Shown one piece after another: positions 14,093 through 22,416 of a DNA stretch of 35,214 nucleotides; position 1 is the first letter of the stretch, and every line of letters starts with the position of its first letter. The stretch comes from Clostridium guangxiense (lineage in GTDB: Bacteria; Bacillota; Clostridia; Clostridiales; Clostridiaceae), in assembly GCF_021043395.1 (NCBI RefSeq), contig NZ_JAJNKE010000030.1:1-35214 (forward strand), given 5' to 3'. The notes beneath the pieces were generated by a model. It was not told where the DNA came from. It searched no databases and saw only the letters and a program-made list of their open reading frames with translations. A program made the position numbers and the translations under genes.

Positions 14093-14536
14093 ATGAAAAT
14101 TGAAGCTTTCTTTAGAGGAATAAAAAATGCAAATGAAGTTGTCGATAAATTGAAGCAAGAAGGTATTAGTGCATATACAGATATAAATGATCACTATCAG
14201 TTAGATAGAAATAAGGAAGGTAGCAATGGTAAGCTTTTATCTAGCCCAACTAATTCTGATTTAGTGCTTAATACAGGAGCGCCGAGAGGTGAGAGGGATA
14301 GATCTCCTATGCTTGCAGCTAGTCCTATGGTAAGCGGTATGGGAGGATTTGAAGAAATAGCAGACATAAATTGCAAGGTTATAGTGGATGCCGATCCTAA
14401 AAATAAAGAAAAAGCTGAGAAAATAATAAAATCCCTTGGAGGTTCAATGAGAAGCCCAAACTTTAATGTTCCAAAGCATATAAAAGATATAGATCTTTCT
14501 AAGGGAGATCCAGATTTTATAAGAACACTGGAATAG
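14093..14536 (+). CDS. Small soluble protein of unknown function, partner of the DUF421 gene
   Basis: 147 residues after a strong AGGAGG ribosome binding site. The N-terminus MKIEAFFRGIKNANEVVDKL looks like an alpha-beta segment with a sequestered-strand start. A flexible Ser/Asn/Gly/Pro-rich middle (about 40-95) follows, then an NCKVIVDADPKNKEKAEKII segment that resembles the second half of a ferredoxin-like fold. This split suggests a domain that binds or senses something at the membrane together with the DUF421 protein. I do not recognise a named family. A strong terminator lies at 14634. Confidence 0.55.
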   Translation: MKIEAFFRGIKNANEVVDKLKQEGISAYTDINDHYQLDRNKEGSNGKLLSSPTNSDLVLNTGAPRGERDRSPMLAASPMVSGMGGFEEIADINCKVIVDADPKNKEKAEKIIKSLGGSMRSPNFNVPKHIKDIDLSKGDPDFIRTLE

Positions 14537-14633
14537 GTGTCTTTTAGTAATGGACAGTACCAGGAGGTAAGTACAAAGAGACAAGTGAAGCTTTTATGGA
14601 AGAGACATGCAGTAAAGGTTTTATAACAATCAT

Positions 14634-14682
14634 AAATTGACAAAGGACAGTTGAAGGGAAGTGTTATTCTTTGTCAATTTTT
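14634..14682. terminator. Bidirectional terminator between converging genes
   Basis: A 12-bp perfect stem AAATTGACAAAG (14634-14645) / CTTTGTCAATTT (14669-14680), followed by TTTAAT on the plus strand and preceded by a run readable as T on the minus strand. The loop is long (23 nt). It separates the DUF421 pair from the minus-strand operon. Confidence 0.7.
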
Positions 14683-14698
14683 AATCAAATAAATTATT

Positions 14699-15325
14699 TT
14701 AAAAGTTTAACTTTAAAATTTCTTTAAAGCTGTCAATTACGTAATCATATTCTTCAACTTGTCCAAAACCGTATCTTGCATATACAAATGGAATTCCTGC
14801 GACTTTTGCAGATTCGGCATCACCTATGGTATCGCCGACATAAACTGGATTTTTTAAGTTGTTTCTTTTTATAATAAGCTTGTTATTTTCTCCTTTTGAT
14901 AATCCAGTAACTCCAGAACATTCAAAATCAGTAAAGTATTTATCTAGTTTATGTGCTTTAAAGAAACATTGTATGTAGCCATCATGACAGTTGCTTACTA
15001 AAAACAATTTGTAATGCTTAGAGAGTTCCTTTAGAGTTTTCTCTAAATTTGGATACAGTTTCCCGCCATGCTCACCAAGATAAACTTGTTCTGCTTCACA
15101 GTATTCATTCATAATTTGCATTTGTATATCTTGTGATAAATCTGGAAACAATTTTTTACCTATGTCAGCTATTTGGAGGCCCATGCATCTTTCAAGATCT
15201 TTTTTGGTTATTAACTTTTTTACATTAGGATAGCTTGCTAAAACTTCTTTCAAGGATATGAAGGCTCCTTCCATTGAATCCCAAAGTGTTCCATCTAAAT
15301 CAAAAATCATACTATCAACTTCCAT
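14699..15325 (-). CDS. HAD-superfamily phosphatase (phosphoglycolate phosphatase-like)
   Basis: 208 residues with the HAD motifs in order: FDLDGTLWDS (nucleophile D9, acid D11), LVSNCHDG (motif II Ser), the Lys around SKGENN, and VGDTIGDAESA (motif IV acids). A helical cap of about 70 residues sits between motifs I and II, as in the phosphoglycolate-phosphatase/PGM-like group. The substrate is not readable; a sugar or nucleotide monophosphate is likely. AGAGGTG precedes the start. It begins 19 bp after the adenosine deaminase gene and is the last gene of a probable operon. Given the partners it may act on a purine-related phosphate, which is inference. Confidence 0.8.
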   Translation of the reverse strand: MEVDSMIFDLDGTLWDSMEGAFISLKEVLASYPNVKKLITKKDLERCMGLQIADIGKKLFPDLSQDIQMQIMNEYCEAEQVYLGEHGGKLYPNLEKTLKELSKHYKLFLVSNCHDGYIQCFFKAHKLDKYFTDFECSGVTGLSKGENNKLIIKRNNLKNPVYVGDTIGDAESAKVAGIPFVYARYGFGQVEEYDYVIDSFKEILKLNF

Positions 15326-15344
15326 TAATTAACACCTCTTTAAA

Positions 15345-16361
15345 TTATAAACTTTTATTAAATTCTTTTATTAATTTATTTTTAAGATTTTCGCTGCAAA
15401 AGGATGATGAAATACCGTTTTTTATAATTTGAAATATTTGATTTTCTGTAAATCCTAATATATTTACAAGATTCATGTATTCATCTACTAAATTTATATT
15501 TGAAACAGTTCTGTTATCAGTATTTAGAGTGACTCTTAATCCATTTTCAAGATAGGTTTTAATTGGATGATCCCTATAGGATTTTACTGCTTTTGTGTCT
15601 AAATTGCTTTTAGGACACATTTCTAGAGGGATTTGATTTTGTACAAGATAATCTAGAGTTTTTTGATTCTTATATGCAAAAATGCCGTGACCTATTCTAG
15701 ATGCATGAAGTATATTTATTGATTTCATTATATTTTCACAAATGCCGGTTTCTCCTGCATGAATAGTTATATTAAGGCCAGTTTCATATGCAATGTCAAA
15801 AGCCTCTCTATGAATTTCTGGTGGAAAGTCACTTTCATTTCCTGCTAAGTCTACAGCAGCTACTCCACTTTTTATATATTTTTTTGCTAGATTAATTACA
15901 TCGACAGCCTTTGAGGAGGATTCATGTCTCATAGCACATAAAATAAGACCAGAATAAATGTTGAATTTGTTTTCGGCATCTTTCATAGCAGATAGCACAG
16001 CTTCAACAACTTCTTCTGGTTTTAAACCTTTGACTGTGTGAAAGTAAGGAGCAAATCTCAATTCAATATAGCTTATTCCATCTTTTTTTGCATCTTCTAG
16101 AAGTTCAAAAGTTACCCTGTAAAGTTCTTCTTTTTTTTGCATGACCTTAATTGGAAAATCAAATTTGCTTAGATATTCTTTTAAGGAGCTGCAATCTCCA
16201 TTGATTTTAAAATAATCTTCCACCTTATCTAGATTTGAAATAGGAAGTGGAAGATTATTCTTTATTAAAAGGTCAATTATGGTGCTAGGCCTTAAGCTTC
16301 CATCAATATGGCAGTGAAGTTCTGTTTTAGGAATGTTTTTAATTTTCTCTCTTAAATTCAA
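15345..16361 (-). CDS. add: Adenosine deaminase
   Basis: 338 residues, the usual length. It has the zinc ligands HCHIDG (His17, His19), a downstream HAGE with zinc His and catalytic Glu, SRIGHG, and the C-terminal Asp in LNTDNRTVS. The NTDN form is common in this family. The enzyme deaminates adenosine and deoxyadenosine to inosine and deoxyinosine in the cytoplasm for purine salvage. The start is preceded by AGGAGG about 9 nt upstream. It lies between an asparaginase gene (52 bp upstream) and a HAD phosphatase gene (19 bp downstream) on the same strand, giving a small nitrogen/purine-scavenging operon. Confidence 0.9.
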   Translation of the reverse strand: MNLREKIKNIPKTELHCHIDGSLRPSTIIDLLIKNNLPLPISNLDKVEDYFKINGDCSSLKEYLSKFDFPIKVMQKKEELYRVTFELLEDAKKDGISYIELRFAPYFHTVKGLKPEEVVEAVLSAMKDAENKFNIYSGLILCAMRHESSSKAVDVINLAKKYIKSGVAAVDLAGNESDFPPEIHREAFDIAYETGLNITIHAGETGICENIMKSINILHASRIGHGIFAYKNQKTLDYLVQNQIPLEMCPKSNLDTKAVKSYRDHPIKTYLENGLRVTLNTDNRTVSNINLVDEYMNLVNILGFTENQIFQIIKNGISSSFCSENLKNKLIKEFNKSL

Positions 16362-16413
16362 AATAATTACCTCCTAAAATTAAAGCTATATTTAAAACAA
16401 TGTGGATAAGGAT

Positions 16414-17403
16414 TTATGCTTTATAATGACCTTCCTCAAAGATATTTTTAATGTAGTTTAAGTCATTAGTTTTTCCAAGAGCAACCATAAGCTTCACTCT
16501 GGCTTTTTGACCGGATAAAGTGTCTCCAAATATAACTCCCATGTTTTTAAGTTCTTTTCCGCCGCCGTGATATCCATATGTGTCTAAAGCTCTTCCTTCA
16601 AAGCATCTTGATACTAAAACAACAGGAATACCGCTTGAAATTGCTCTTTGAACGCCATCTACCATAAGTGGTGGAATATTTCCTCTTCCCATAGCTTCAA
16701 TAACAATTCCTTTGGCTCCTCGGTTTATACTAAAATCTATAAAGTTTGAGTCCATACCTGAGGCGCATTTTATGAGGTCAACATTAGATTCTATTTTGTT
16801 AGTGTCAATATACTGTTTTTCTACACGGTTTCTATAGAAAAGTATTTCATTGTTATCAACAATACCTATAGGACCAAAACCAGGAGTTCTAAAGGCGTTT
16901 AAGCTCATTGAATTTGCTTTTACAACTTCATTTGCACAGTTCAGTTCGCTGTTTAGGCAGACAAGAACACCAAAATTTTTTGCTTCCTCAGAAACCGCTG
17001 TACATATAGAAGCAGATAGATTAGAAGGACCATCGTAACCAAGTTCCGAACTTGATTTCATTGATCCTGTTATAACTACAGGTTTTTCAGAGTTTATAGT
17101 TAGGTCAAGAAGATACGCAGTTTCCTCTAATGAATCTGTTCCGTGAGTTACAACTACTCCTGAAATATCATTCCTTTTTAATAAATCTTTTACGTATAAA
17201 GATAAAGACATCATATCTTCCGGGGACATGTGAGGGCTTGGTACGTTTGAAAAATTATAGGATTCAATATCAGCATACTCTTCTATTCCAGTAACCATTG
17301 ACATTATATCTTCACCGGACAAACCCGGTACTGCTGCATGTATTTTAGGATCTATTTTCATAGAAATTGTGCCACCATTAAAAACAACTGCTGCTTTTTT
17401 CAT
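16414..17403 (-). CDS. L-asparaginase
   Basis: 329 residues of the asparaginase/glutaminase family. The N-terminal VVFNGGTISMK carries the nucleophile Thr12, and VVTHGTDSLEETAY carries the second catalytic Thr and Asp. VVITGSMK, then LGYDGPSNL, and a C-terminal YGYHGGGKEL region follow the type II pattern. There is no signal peptide, so it acts in the cytoplasm, converting asparagine to aspartate and ammonia. GGGAGG precedes the ATG. It is the first gene of the minus-strand operon, and its 5' end diverges from the ZTP-riboswitch promoter across about 75 bp. Confidence 0.88.
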   Translation of the reverse strand: MKKAAVVFNGGTISMKIDPKIHAAVPGLSGEDIMSMVTGIEEYADIESYNFSNVPSPHMSPEDMMSLSLYVKDLLKRNDISGVVVTHGTDSLEETAYLLDLTINSEKPVVITGSMKSSSELGYDGPSNLSASICTAVSEEAKNFGVLVCLNSELNCANEVVKANSMSLNAFRTPGFGPIGIVDNNEILFYRNRVEKQYIDTNKIESNVDLIKCASGMDSNFIDFSINRGAKGIVIEAMGRGNIPPLMVDGVQRAISSGIPVVLVSRCFEGRALDTYGYHGGGKELKNMGVIFGDTLSGQKARVKLMVALGKTNDLNYIKNIFEEGHYKA

Positions 17404-17476
17404 TACAAATCCTCCCTTAATATCAGAAAATATAAAGTATTACTATTATATTATTTTATAAGAATAAAAACAATGT

Positions 17477-17505
17477 TTGACTAAATAATTCGTATATTAT
17501 ATAAT
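17477..17505 (+). promoter_or_regulatory. Promoter of the ZTP riboswitch-purH transcript
   Basis: TTGACT (17477-17482) and TATAAT (17500-17505) are 17 nt apart, close to the vegetative consensus. Transcription would start about 10 nt before the riboswitch P1 stem at 17524. Confidence 0.8.
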
Positions 17506-17523
17506 TTTTATAATTGAACATAT

Positions 17524-17592
17524 AAAATCATGCAACTGGCGGAGAATGGAATTTACCATAGGGAGCATGATTTTTGAATATATCGACCGCCT
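17524..17592 (+). promoter_or_regulatory. ZTP (pfl) riboswitch aptamer
   Basis: The conserved pfl core is visible. The P1 stem is AAAATCATGC (17524-17533) with GCATGATTTT (17565-17574). The motif CAACTGGCGG follows, with GGCGG (17538-17542) able to form the pseudoknot with CCGCC (17587-17591). A small TGG/CCA stem and GGGAGC come before the P1 return. ZTP riboswitches sense the AICAR triphosphate that accumulates when 10-formyl-THF is low. The CCGCCTGGG strand overlaps the terminator stem that follows, so ligand binding should block termination and turn on the gene. The gene behind it is the step that consumes AICAR, a classic target. Confidence 0.93.
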
Positions 17593-17632
17593 GGGTAAAC
17601 ATTAATATTTTTTATGTTTACCCAGTTTTTTT
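17591..17632 (+). terminator. Riboswitch-controlled intrinsic terminator
   Basis: A 12-bp perfect stem CTGGGTAAACAT (17591-17602) / ATGTTTACCCAG (17614-17625), followed by seven T residues. Its first base is also the last base of the pseudoknot strand CCGCC, which explains the switch: aptamer folding and terminator formation compete. Confidence 0.9.
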
Positions 17633-17667
17633 GCGTTTAAATTATTTATTTTTAGGAGGAATTAATA

Positions 17668-18843
17668 ATGAAAAACTCTGAAATTATTCTTAAATATGGA
17701 TGCAATCCACATCAAAAACCAGCAAAAATTTATGCTAATAGTGGAAACTTACCTTTTGAAGTTTTAAATGGTAAACCAGGATATATTAATTTTATGGATG
17801 CCTTAAATTCCTGGCAGCTTGTAAAGGAATTAAAAAGAGCAACGGGAATTGCAGCAGCGGCTTCTTTTAAACATGTAAGTCCAGCAGGTGCGGCAGTAGG
17901 AGTTCCATTAAGTGATGTACTTAAAAAGGCTTATGATGTTGAGGACATTGATCTATCACCAGTAGCAGCAGCTTATGCAAGAGCTAGAGGAGCAGATAGA
18001 ATGTCTTCCTATGGAGATTTTGTAGCAATAAGTGATGTAGTAGATGTTAAAGTTGCAAAAATTTTAAAGAGATCTGTTTCCGATGGAATAATTGCACCAG
18101 GATATGAAGAAGAAGCACTTGAAATATTAAAGAGCAAGAAGAGAGGAAATTACTGTATCATTAAAATAGACAGTGATTATGAACCAGGTGAAATAGAAAA
18201 AAGAGAAATATACGGAATAACCTTTGAGCAAAAGAGAAACAAAGCTGAAATAAATGAAGAATTACTTAATGATATAGTTACTAACAATAAGAATTTACCT
18301 GAAGCTGCAAAACGTGATCTTTTAATTTCTATGATTACTTTAAAGTACACTCAGTCAAATTCGGTTTGTTTTGTTATTGATGGTCAGGTGATTGGAGTTG
18401 GTGCAGGACAGCAATCAAGAGTTCACTGCACAAGATTGGCAGCGTCGAAAGCAGATATTTGGTACTTAAGACAGCACCCAGCAGTTTTAAATTTGTCATT
18501 TAAAGCTGGAGTTTCAAGACCGGAAAAAGATAATTTTATTGATCAGTATTTAAGAGATGATGTTACAGAAGCTGAAACAGCAAATTGGGGAGATGTACTC
18601 GAAAAAGTTCCAGAAAAGTTGTCAAAGGAAGAGAAGTTAAATTGGCTTTCAAATCTTAAAGGAGTATCATTGGGTTCTGATGCATTTTTCCCTTTTAGAG
18701 ATAATATTGATAGAGCTGCAAAAAGTGGAGTAGAGTATATTGTGCAGCCAGGTGGGTCTATAAGAGATGATGTTGTAATAGATGCATGTAATGAATATGA
18801 TATGGTTATGGCATTTTCAAAATTAAGGTTATTTCATCATTAA
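17668..18843 (+). CDS. purH: AICAR transformylase, stand-alone (PurH C-terminal domain only)
   Basis: 391 residues corresponding to the AICAR transformylase part of bifunctional PurH, without the N-terminal IMP cyclohydrolase domain. It starts directly with EIILKYGCNPHQKPAKIY, the usual transformylase entry. SFKHVSPAGAAVG holds the catalytic Lys68-His69. KYTQSNSVC, GVGAGQQSRVHC, GSDAFFPFRDNID and VQPGGSIRDD are family blocks, so the active site looks complete. It transfers a formyl group from 10-formyl-THF to AICAR, giving FAICAR. Ring closure to IMP must come from another protein. The start has AGGAGG 8 nt upstream. Expression is controlled by the ZTP riboswitch in its leader. Confidence 0.92.
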   Translation: MKNSEIILKYGCNPHQKPAKIYANSGNLPFEVLNGKPGYINFMDALNSWQLVKELKRATGIAAAASFKHVSPAGAAVGVPLSDVLKKAYDVEDIDLSPVAAAYARARGADRMSSYGDFVAISDVVDVKVAKILKRSVSDGIIAPGYEEEALEILKSKKRGNYCIIKIDSDYEPGEIEKREIYGITFEQKRNKAEINEELLNDIVTNNKNLPEAAKRDLLISMITLKYTQSNSVCFVIDGQVIGVGAGQQSRVHCTRLAASKADIWYLRQHPAVLNLSFKAGVSRPEKDNFIDQYLRDDVTEAETANWGDVLEKVPEKLSKEEKLNWLSNLKGVSLGSDAFFPFRDNIDRAAKSGVEYIVQPGGSIRDDVVIDACNEYDMVMAFSKLRLFHH

Positions 18844-19013
18844 AATATAATTTTATTTAATTTTTAGATTTTTATATTGAGATAATGTTATATGTATAAA
18901 AATTGAGTATTAAAAAAATTCACTAAAAGTGTTTCATTTTTTTTTCTAAAGAATATTATATAGCAGAATATAAATTATATATTCTATTTTTCAAATGAAG
19001 GAGAAGATAAAGA

Positions 19014-20030
19014 ATGGAATACACTGGTGGAGCAAATGTTGAGACAAACGCATGCAATTCAAGTGTTGTAAAATCAAAGACACTGGAACTTGCAGAGAAT
19101 TGGCCTATACGTCCAGGAATGTTTAAAGTTCCTGTAGTTCTTGCAGAATTTGTTATTCAAATTGATGTTGAGTCTAAAATAAAATTGGATGAACCTGCTT
19201 ATGAGATTAAAAGAATAGAAAAAGAAGTATTTTTAACTCAGGCCAGATATATTGGTGGAACAGACAAAGTATTTATTAGTGGATATATTAGAAAGAATAT
19301 AGAATATGCATCTAAAGAAGGCACCTCTTGTTCTGGAATATGTGGGTTAATAAAGGATGCTACTGTTCATGTTCCATTTCAAGTTGCTACTAGAGTATGC
19401 TTTAATGGAAGATTTCCAAGAGTATTTCCAAATAAGCAGCCTGATGTAGCAAGATATTATGATCAGAAGAGAATTGGTAAAAATATAAGAGAAGCTGACA
19501 GGGCAAGCTATGAAAGATTTAATGAACCAGTATTTCCAGAGCTTGAATGGTCTGAGGTATATGATGCTGATATAGATGAAAAAGGAAGACCTATAGGCTG
19601 CTTCCCAAATGAAGAGGAATTTGATGAATTCATTGATAAATCTGTAGTATACCTTGGAGTAAAATTACTTCAAAAACAGCAGATATATAGTGGTTATGGA
19701 TACGACGGAAAAGGATATGACGGAAAGGGATATGACGGAAAAGGATATGACGGAAAAGGATATGACGGAAAGGGATATGACGGAAAGGGATATGACGGAA
19801 AAGGATATGATGGAAAAGGATACGACGGAAAGGGATATGACGGAAAAGGATACTGCGGAAAAGGATATGACGGAAAAGGATACTGCGGAAAAGGATATGA
19901 CGGAAAAGGATACGACGGAAAAGGATACGACGGAAAAGGATATGACGAAAAGGGATATTTTAATGATGGCGGCTTTTATCCAAGTCAGAGTTGGAATGGA
20001 ACTATTTGGGATATAAAGAGAAAAAAATAA
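19014..20030 (+). CDS. CsxC-like exosporium/spore-surface protein with GYDGK repeats
   Basis: 338 residues in two parts. Residues 1 to about 225 are a CsxC-like domain, a family I know from the exosporium of Clostridium sporogenes. The domain opens with CNSSVV and FKVPVVLAEFVIQIDVES. It continues with KRIEKEVFLTQARYI, then FISGYIRKNIEYAS and HVPFQVATRVCFNG. From about residue 230 come 17 tandem five-residue units (consensus GYDGK), two of them with Cys instead of Asp, then a short Gly/Tyr/Lys tail. There is no signal peptide, consistent with assembly from the mother cell. The Tyr/Lys/Cys-rich tail could support cross-linking. GGAGAAG precedes the ATG. A divergent paralogue follows. Mother-cell sigma control is likely, but I see no clear promoter. 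Confidence 0.75.
   Translation: MEYTGGANVETNACNSSVVKSKTLELAENWPIRPGMFKVPVVLAEFVIQIDVESKIKLDEPAYEIKRIEKEVFLTQARYIGGTDKVFISGYIRKNIEYASKEGTSCSGICGLIKDATVHVPFQVATRVCFNGRFPRVFPNKQPDVARYYDQKRIGKNIREADRASYERFNEPVFPELEWSEVYDADIDEKGRPIGCFPNEEEFDEFIDKSVVYLGVKLLQKQQIYSGYGYDGKGYDGKGYDGKGYDGKGYDGKGYDGKGYDGKGYDGKGYDGKGYDGKGYCGKGYDGKGYCGKGYDGKGYDGKGYDGKGYDEKGYFNDGGFYPSQSWNGTIWDIKRKK
19701..19955 (+). repeat. 17 x 15-bp in-frame tandem repeat
   Basis: The unit is TATGACGGAAAAGGA with synonymous variation (TAT/TAC, GAC/GAT, AAA/AAG). Units 11 and 13 read TAC TGC, putting Cys in place of Asp; unit 17 has GAA for GGA. Because the unit is 15 bp, gain or loss of copies keeps the frame and only changes protein length. 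Confidence 0.95.
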
Positions 20031-20042
20031 AGTGGATTTTTA

Positions 20043-20075
20043 AAAATCAATAGAGCTTTTTGCTCTATTGATTTT
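20043..20075. terminator. Terminator after the repeat-bearing spore protein gene
   Basis: A 14-bp perfect stem AAAATCAATAGAGC (20043-20056) / GCTCTATTGATTTT (20062-20075) around a TTTTT loop, ending in T-runs. It lies 13 bp after the stop. Confidence 0.85.
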
Positions 20076-20102
20076 ATTAAAAGGTCTTCAAGAAGTACAT
20101 TC

Positions 20103-20137
20103 AGATTTCAGAGGGTTTTTAATGCCCTCTGAAATCT
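20103..20137. other. Second strong hairpin, in leader of the next gene
   Basis: A 13-bp perfect stem AGATTTCAGAGGG (20103-20115) / CCCTCTGAAATCT (20125-20137) with a 9-nt loop. No T-run follows on the plus strand, so it may be an operator-like or mRNA-stabilising structure. It ends 38 bp before the next start codon. Confidence 0.6.
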
Positions 20138-20175
20138 TATATAGTGAGATTTAATCAATATTTTGAGGGTATTAT

Positions 20176-20889
20176 ATGAAAAGGCATAGAAAGGGGCATA
20201 AGAATAAACATATAAAATTAAAGGATGAAGAGAAAAAAAACACTAAAATAGAAGTAGATGTGGAAAATAATACTCAATTAATAGAGCTTCAAACTGAAGT
20301 CGATAGGAAGAAATTAGGAGTTACAGCTGTCAGACTTCCAGTAGTTATAGCTGAAACTACAGTTGACATAAATTTGAAAAATACAGTTAATTTTACAAAA
20401 GACGTGATAAATATAATAGATATTAGAAGAAAGGCAATTATAAAAAGATGTAAACTAATCCCGCAAATTAATAGATTTTTCTTAGATGGAGTTGTAATTA
20501 AAAGTATAGAATACAGCGAAGAAACTAGACATAGAGGCTGTGAACTAAATGGTAGAGCCAAAAATTTAACGATAAAGCTTCCTTTTAGATGTGCAGAAAG
20601 TATTGAGTATATTAATGCTCCGGTAACCTATGAGTTTTCTTATAAGAACAATGAAATCATTAGAATGTCAGAAAATGAAAAGAGTTTTATAGATAAGCAG
20701 CAGGAAGCTGATGAAATTTATTGTGAATTAGTAAGTGCAGAATTTAAGGAACTTAATGTAAAGGATAAGATTAGATTAATTGATGAAGCAAAAAAGATAA
20801 GTACTTTTAAGCAAATCAAACAAAGTATGAGTATGGATATAACTATAAGATTACTTCAAAAACAAACAATTATTATAAAAAACGGGTAG
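20176..20889 (+). CDS. Divergent CsxC-like spore protein
   Basis: 237 residues. A very basic, Lys/His/Arg-rich N-terminus (about 1-30) precedes a domain that follows the layout of the upstream protein: VRLPVVIAETTVDINLKN, RRKAIIKRCKLIP, FFLDGVVIKSIEYSE and LTIKLPFRCAESI. These match blocks of the gene at 19014, including the Cys positions. It ends in MDITIRLLQKQTI, similar to LGVKLLQKQQI before the repeats of its neighbour, and has no repeat tail. It is thus a paralogue lacking the GYDGK extension. A location in spore coat or exosporium is inferred. TTGAGGGT precedes the ATG at moderate spacing. Confidence 0.65.
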   Translation: MKRHRKGHKNKHIKLKDEEKKNTKIEVDVENNTQLIELQTEVDRKKLGVTAVRLPVVIAETTVDINLKNTVNFTKDVINIIDIRRKAIIKRCKLIPQINRFFLDGVVIKSIEYSEETRHRGCELNGRAKNLTIKLPFRCAESIEYINAPVTYEFSYKNNEIIRMSENEKSFIDKQQEADEIYCELVSAEFKELNVKDKIRLIDEAKKISTFKQIKQSMSMDITIRLLQKQTIIIKNG

Positions 20890-21036
20890 AATATATTGAT
20901 ATGTTAATAAAAAGCCTGAATATAAATAAATATGTGAAAAAACGCAGCTATTTGTTAAAAAATTAGATGACAAGAGTTCTATGTTGAGTTATTATATAAT
21001 TATGTGATAAAACATGCGATAAAAATATATTAAGAA

Positions 21037-22416
21037 ATGGATAAAGGGATGAAAAAATTAACATTTAAATTAGACAAGAAATCGGATAAAGAAATAATCA
21101 AATTAGCATGGCCATCTATATTAGAACAGATGCTTGAAATGATGGTTGGTATGGTATCTACAATATTTATGGGTAGAATTGGAACGGAAGCTGTAGCAGC
21201 GGTCGGTATGGATAATATGCTAGTTGGCTTTTTGCAAACTGTTTTTTCAGGGCTTGCAATAGGAACTACTGTTATAATTGCAAGGCTTATTGGAGAGAAC
21301 AATAAAGCTGAGGCTAAAAGAGCACTTATTCAATCTATGTATATGGCTGTATTTGTTGGAGTGATTTTGACGATTGTAGGAAGAACCTTTTCAGTGCAAA
21401 TTCTTAAAGTTTTCTTTAGTGGCTCGGATATAAAAGTTTTTAATGTAGGATTAAGTTATTTTCATATAATTGTATTTAATCTTCCTTTTTTTGTTCTTGA
21501 TATAATTGTTTCAGGGGCTATGAGGGGGGCAGGAGATACAAAGACTCCTATGGTTATAACAGGAATAGTTAATGTAATTAATATATTTTTAAATTATACA
21601 TTAACGTTTGGAATTGCTTTTATAGGAATACATGGATTTGGTGTAGAAGGCTCTGCTGCGGCAGTAACTATATCTAGAATAATAGCAGTAACTATTAGAG
21701 TACTTGCTTTGTATAATTACAAGGGGTTAAAACTTAAACTTACTCTTAAAGAAAATTATAGATTGAAGCTTAGCCTTATGAAAAGAATAGCTAACATAGG
21801 GATACCTGGCTTTATTGAGCAAGCTGTACTTCAAGGTGGATTTTTGGCTCTTGAAATTATTGTTGTAAGCATGGGAACGACAGCAATGGCAGCTTTTCAG
21901 GTTGGGATGAATATAAATTCACTTGCTTTCTTTCCTATATTTGGATTTGCTATAGCTAACATGACACTTGTTGGACAAAGCCTTGGCGAAAGGGACTATA
22001 AAAAGGCAGAACACTATGCTTATGAAAGTCTTAAAATAGCTGTTATAATTGGATTTATTATAGGAGTTTTTATGCTTATATTTTCAAGACAGCTTGCTAT
22101 GCTTTATTCAAAAGACAATCTTGTAATAAATGAGTCACTTATACTCATAAGAACCTTTGCTGTACTTGAACCTTTGATGGCAATATTGAATTTGTGTTCG
22201 GCAACGCTTAAATCAGCAGGTGATATAATGTATGTTATGATAACATCTTTTGTTGGGCTGTGGGTTTGCAGAATTCTTGCATCATTTGTACTTAATAAGT
22301 GGCTTGGCATAGGTTTGGCAGCAGTAGCAGTTGGAATATTCTTTGATTTTAGTTCGCGGTCTATTATGTACCTAAAACGAATGAACAAAGGAAAGTGGAA
22401 GTACTTGAAGGTATAG
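21037..22416 (+). CDS. MATE-family multidrug/cation exporter
   Basis: 459 residues with about 12 hydrophobic segments. It has MATE hallmarks: a short N-terminal cytoplasmic stretch, LAWPSILEQMLEMMVGMVSTIFMG, AVAAVGM, GTTVIIARLIGE in the first half, GAMRGAGDTKTPM between halves, and NIGIPGFIEQ plus TMTLVGQ-like NMTLVGQSLGE in the second half. It would export cationic compounds using Na+ or H+; the substrate is unknown. The start is uncertain: ATG 21037 has only weak AAGAAA upstream, and ATG 21049 follows AAAGGG too closely. The stop codon lies inside the left arm of a 194-bp hairpin, so the gene end and the repeat element overlap. Confidence 0.88.
   Translation: MDKGMKKLTFKLDKKSDKEIIKLAWPSILEQMLEMMVGMVSTIFMGRIGTEAVAAVGMDNMLVGFLQTVFSGLAIGTTVIIARLIGENNKAEAKRALIQSMYMAVFVGVILTIVGRTFSVQILKVFFSGSDIKVFNVGLSYFHIIVFNLPFFVLDIIVSGAMRGAGDTKTPMVITGIVNVINIFLNYTLTFGIAFIGIHGFGVEGSAAAVTISRIIAVTIRVLALYNYKGLKLKLTLKENYRLKLSLMKRIANIGIPGFIEQAVLQGGFLALEIIVVSMGTTAMAAFQVGMNINSLAFFPIFGFAIANMTLVGQSLGERDYKKAEHYAYESLKIAVIIGFIIGVFMLIFSRQLAMLYSKDNLVINESLILIRTFAVLEPLMAILNLCSATLKSAGDIMYVMITSFVGLWVCRILASFVLNKWLGIGLAAVAVGIFFDFSSRSIMYLKRMNKGKWKYLKV

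Noticed and set aside
19701-19955. Possible CRISPR or non-coding satellite
   Set aside because: Units are 15 bp, in frame, and vary mostly at synonymous positions within a protein gene.
19690-20016. A second open frame through the 15-bp repeats, rich in MTEKD-type units
   Set aside because: It is an out-of-frame reading of the tandem repeats; any frame through a stop-free 15-bp repeat stays open. The main frame has the ribosome binding site and a family domain.
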